Assembly (NCBI GenBank): GCA_016868095.1
Contig: VGHV01000124.1
Span: forward strand, 1 to 7,286
Direction of reading: 5' to 3'
DNA: 7,286 bases
From: Betaproteobacteria bacterium
GTDB taxonomy: Bacteria; Pseudomonadota; Gammaproteobacteria; Burkholderiales; Burkholderiaceae_E
This document shows, piece by piece, positions 6,638 through 7,286 of the stretch. Under the pieces are notes generated by a model. It did not search any database, was not told the origin of the DNA, and was given only the letters and a program-made list of their open reading frames with translations. The position numbers were made by a program, and so were the translations under genes. The first letter of the stretch is position 1; each line of letters starts with the position of its first letter.

Positions 6638-7286
6638 CGCTTATTCACCGCTCCGGTCGCGACGAGGGTTTGAGCATCGTCAGGCTCACGCTCGGCGCCG
6701 CCCTGCGCAAGTTTGTCGTCGGTTTGCACAGCAACCGCTGGGGGTGCAGGTTCTTGGGCGGGCTGCAAAGCGCTTTGCCCGGCTTTGGGTACAAAGGCTT
6801 GCATATTGGCATCGGGCATGACCCTTAGAGCTCGCAAGCTTTCGCCGCCAATACGCGAAAACACCGGAGCTGCGACCAAACCACCGTAGTACTTGCCGGC
6901 TGATGGCTCATCAACCATGACCGCAATAATGATCCTAGGATCCGACACCGGTGCAAAACCGACGAAAGAGGCCACATACTTGTTGGCGTAGCGCCCGTTT
7001 TCCAGTTTGTGTGCGGTACCGGTTTTGCCTGCAACACGGTAGCCCTGGATTTGCGCCTGGGGTGCGGTGCCACCAGGGCCCGCGGCTAATTCCAACATAT
7101 GGCGGACAGCTTTGGCTGTTTCCTTTCGGATCACGGTCTCACCATCAACCCGCTCGGCGTGCTTCAGCATGGTGACAGGAATAAGCTCACCGTCGCGGGC
7201 GAAAATCGAATAGGCCCTTGCCAATTGCAAGAGTGAGACCGAAATCCCGTGTCCGTAGGACATGGTTGCCTGTTCGATCGGTTTCC
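6634..7286 (-). CDS. ftsI: FtsI / penicillin-binding protein 3, 3' part (end of transpeptidase domain and C-terminal tail)
   Basis: Septal D,D-transpeptidase that crosslinks the glycan made by FtsW; acts in the periplasm, anchored in the inner membrane. Only the last 216 residues are in the window, because the frame stays open through base 7286. An internal ATG at 7263 is not a start, since the preceding codons (KPIEQAT) continue the family sequence EQATMSYGHGIS. The KTG box of the active site, KTGTAHK, is at 7006-7026. It is followed by ASFVGFAP, a stretch typical of class B PBPs, and by VDEPSAGKYYGGLVAAPVF. The SxxK and SxN motifs must lie upstream, outside the window. After the transpeptidase fold comes a tail of about 55 residues rich in Ala, Pro, Gln and acidic residues with no recognisable domain. 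The gene ends in ATGA overlap with murE, as expected for the dcw order. Confidence 0.96.
   Translation of the reverse strand, partial: KPIEQATMSYGHGISVSLLQLARAYSIFARDGELIPVTMLKHAERVDGETVIRKETAKAVRHMLELAAGPGGTAPQAQIQGYRVAGKTGTAHKLENGRYANKYVASFVGFAPVSDPRIIIAVMVDEPSAGKYYGGLVAAPVFSRIGGESLRALRVMPDANMQAFVPKAGQSALQPAQEPAPPAVAVQTDDKLAQGGAEREPDDAQTLVATGAVNKR

Noticed and set aside
7261..7263. ATG at 7263 as the start of a separate small gene
   Set aside because: The frame remains open upstream to the window edge and the upstream codons continue the FtsI family sequence, so this is an internal Met of a gene cut by the window.
1..7286. A hidden novel system (defence island, mobile element, RNA gene, CRISPR)
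   Set aside because: The minus strand is filled end to end by six recognisable dcw genes with no gaps; I found no direct or inverted repeats, tRNA-like structures or foreign-looking composition that would support one.

Overview
This window is an internal segment of a bacterial division and cell wall (dcw) cluster, read entirely from the minus strand. In transcription order (from the right edge leftward) it holds the 3' part of ftsI, then complete murE, murF, mraY and murD, then the 5' part of ftsW, which runs off the left edge. This is the canonical dcw order. Practically every base is coding. The gene junctions overlap by 1 or 4 bases or are separated by 1 base, so there is no intergenic space of note and I see no promoter, terminator, RNA gene, mobile element, repeat array or CRISPR.

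The organism is most likely a betaproteobacterium of the order Burkholderiales. The evidence is the 389-residue MraY with an insert between the VDDYRK and NLTDG motifs, the MurF segment [12 protein letters not shown], the FtsI segment EQATMSYGHG, a long MurD with an Arg-rich insert, and a moderately high GC content judged by eye. MurE carries the DNPR motif of meso-diaminopimelate-adding ligases, so the peptidoglycan is of the usual Gram-negative mDAP type. I cannot name a genus.

Right to left: positions 7286-6634 encode the end of the FtsI/PBP3 transpeptidase domain, including its KTG box, plus an Ala/Pro-rich tail. Positions 6637-5063 encode MurE, 5066-3654 MurF, 3654-2485 MraY, 2483-849 MurD, and 852-1 the first 284 residues of FtsW. 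MurD adds D-Glu to UDP-MurNAc-L-Ala, MurE adds mDAP, MurF adds D-Ala-D-Ala, and MraY moves the finished phospho-MurNAc-pentapeptide to undecaprenyl phosphate in the inner membrane. FtsW (glycan polymerase) and FtsI (crosslinking transpeptidase) use the resulting lipid II at the septum.

I found no undescribed system. The points worth a second look are residue-level changes in otherwise conserved motifs (NQVG for NHxG in MurF, DGAD for DGLD in MraY), N-terminal extensions and an insert in MurD and FtsW, and the continuous translational coupling.
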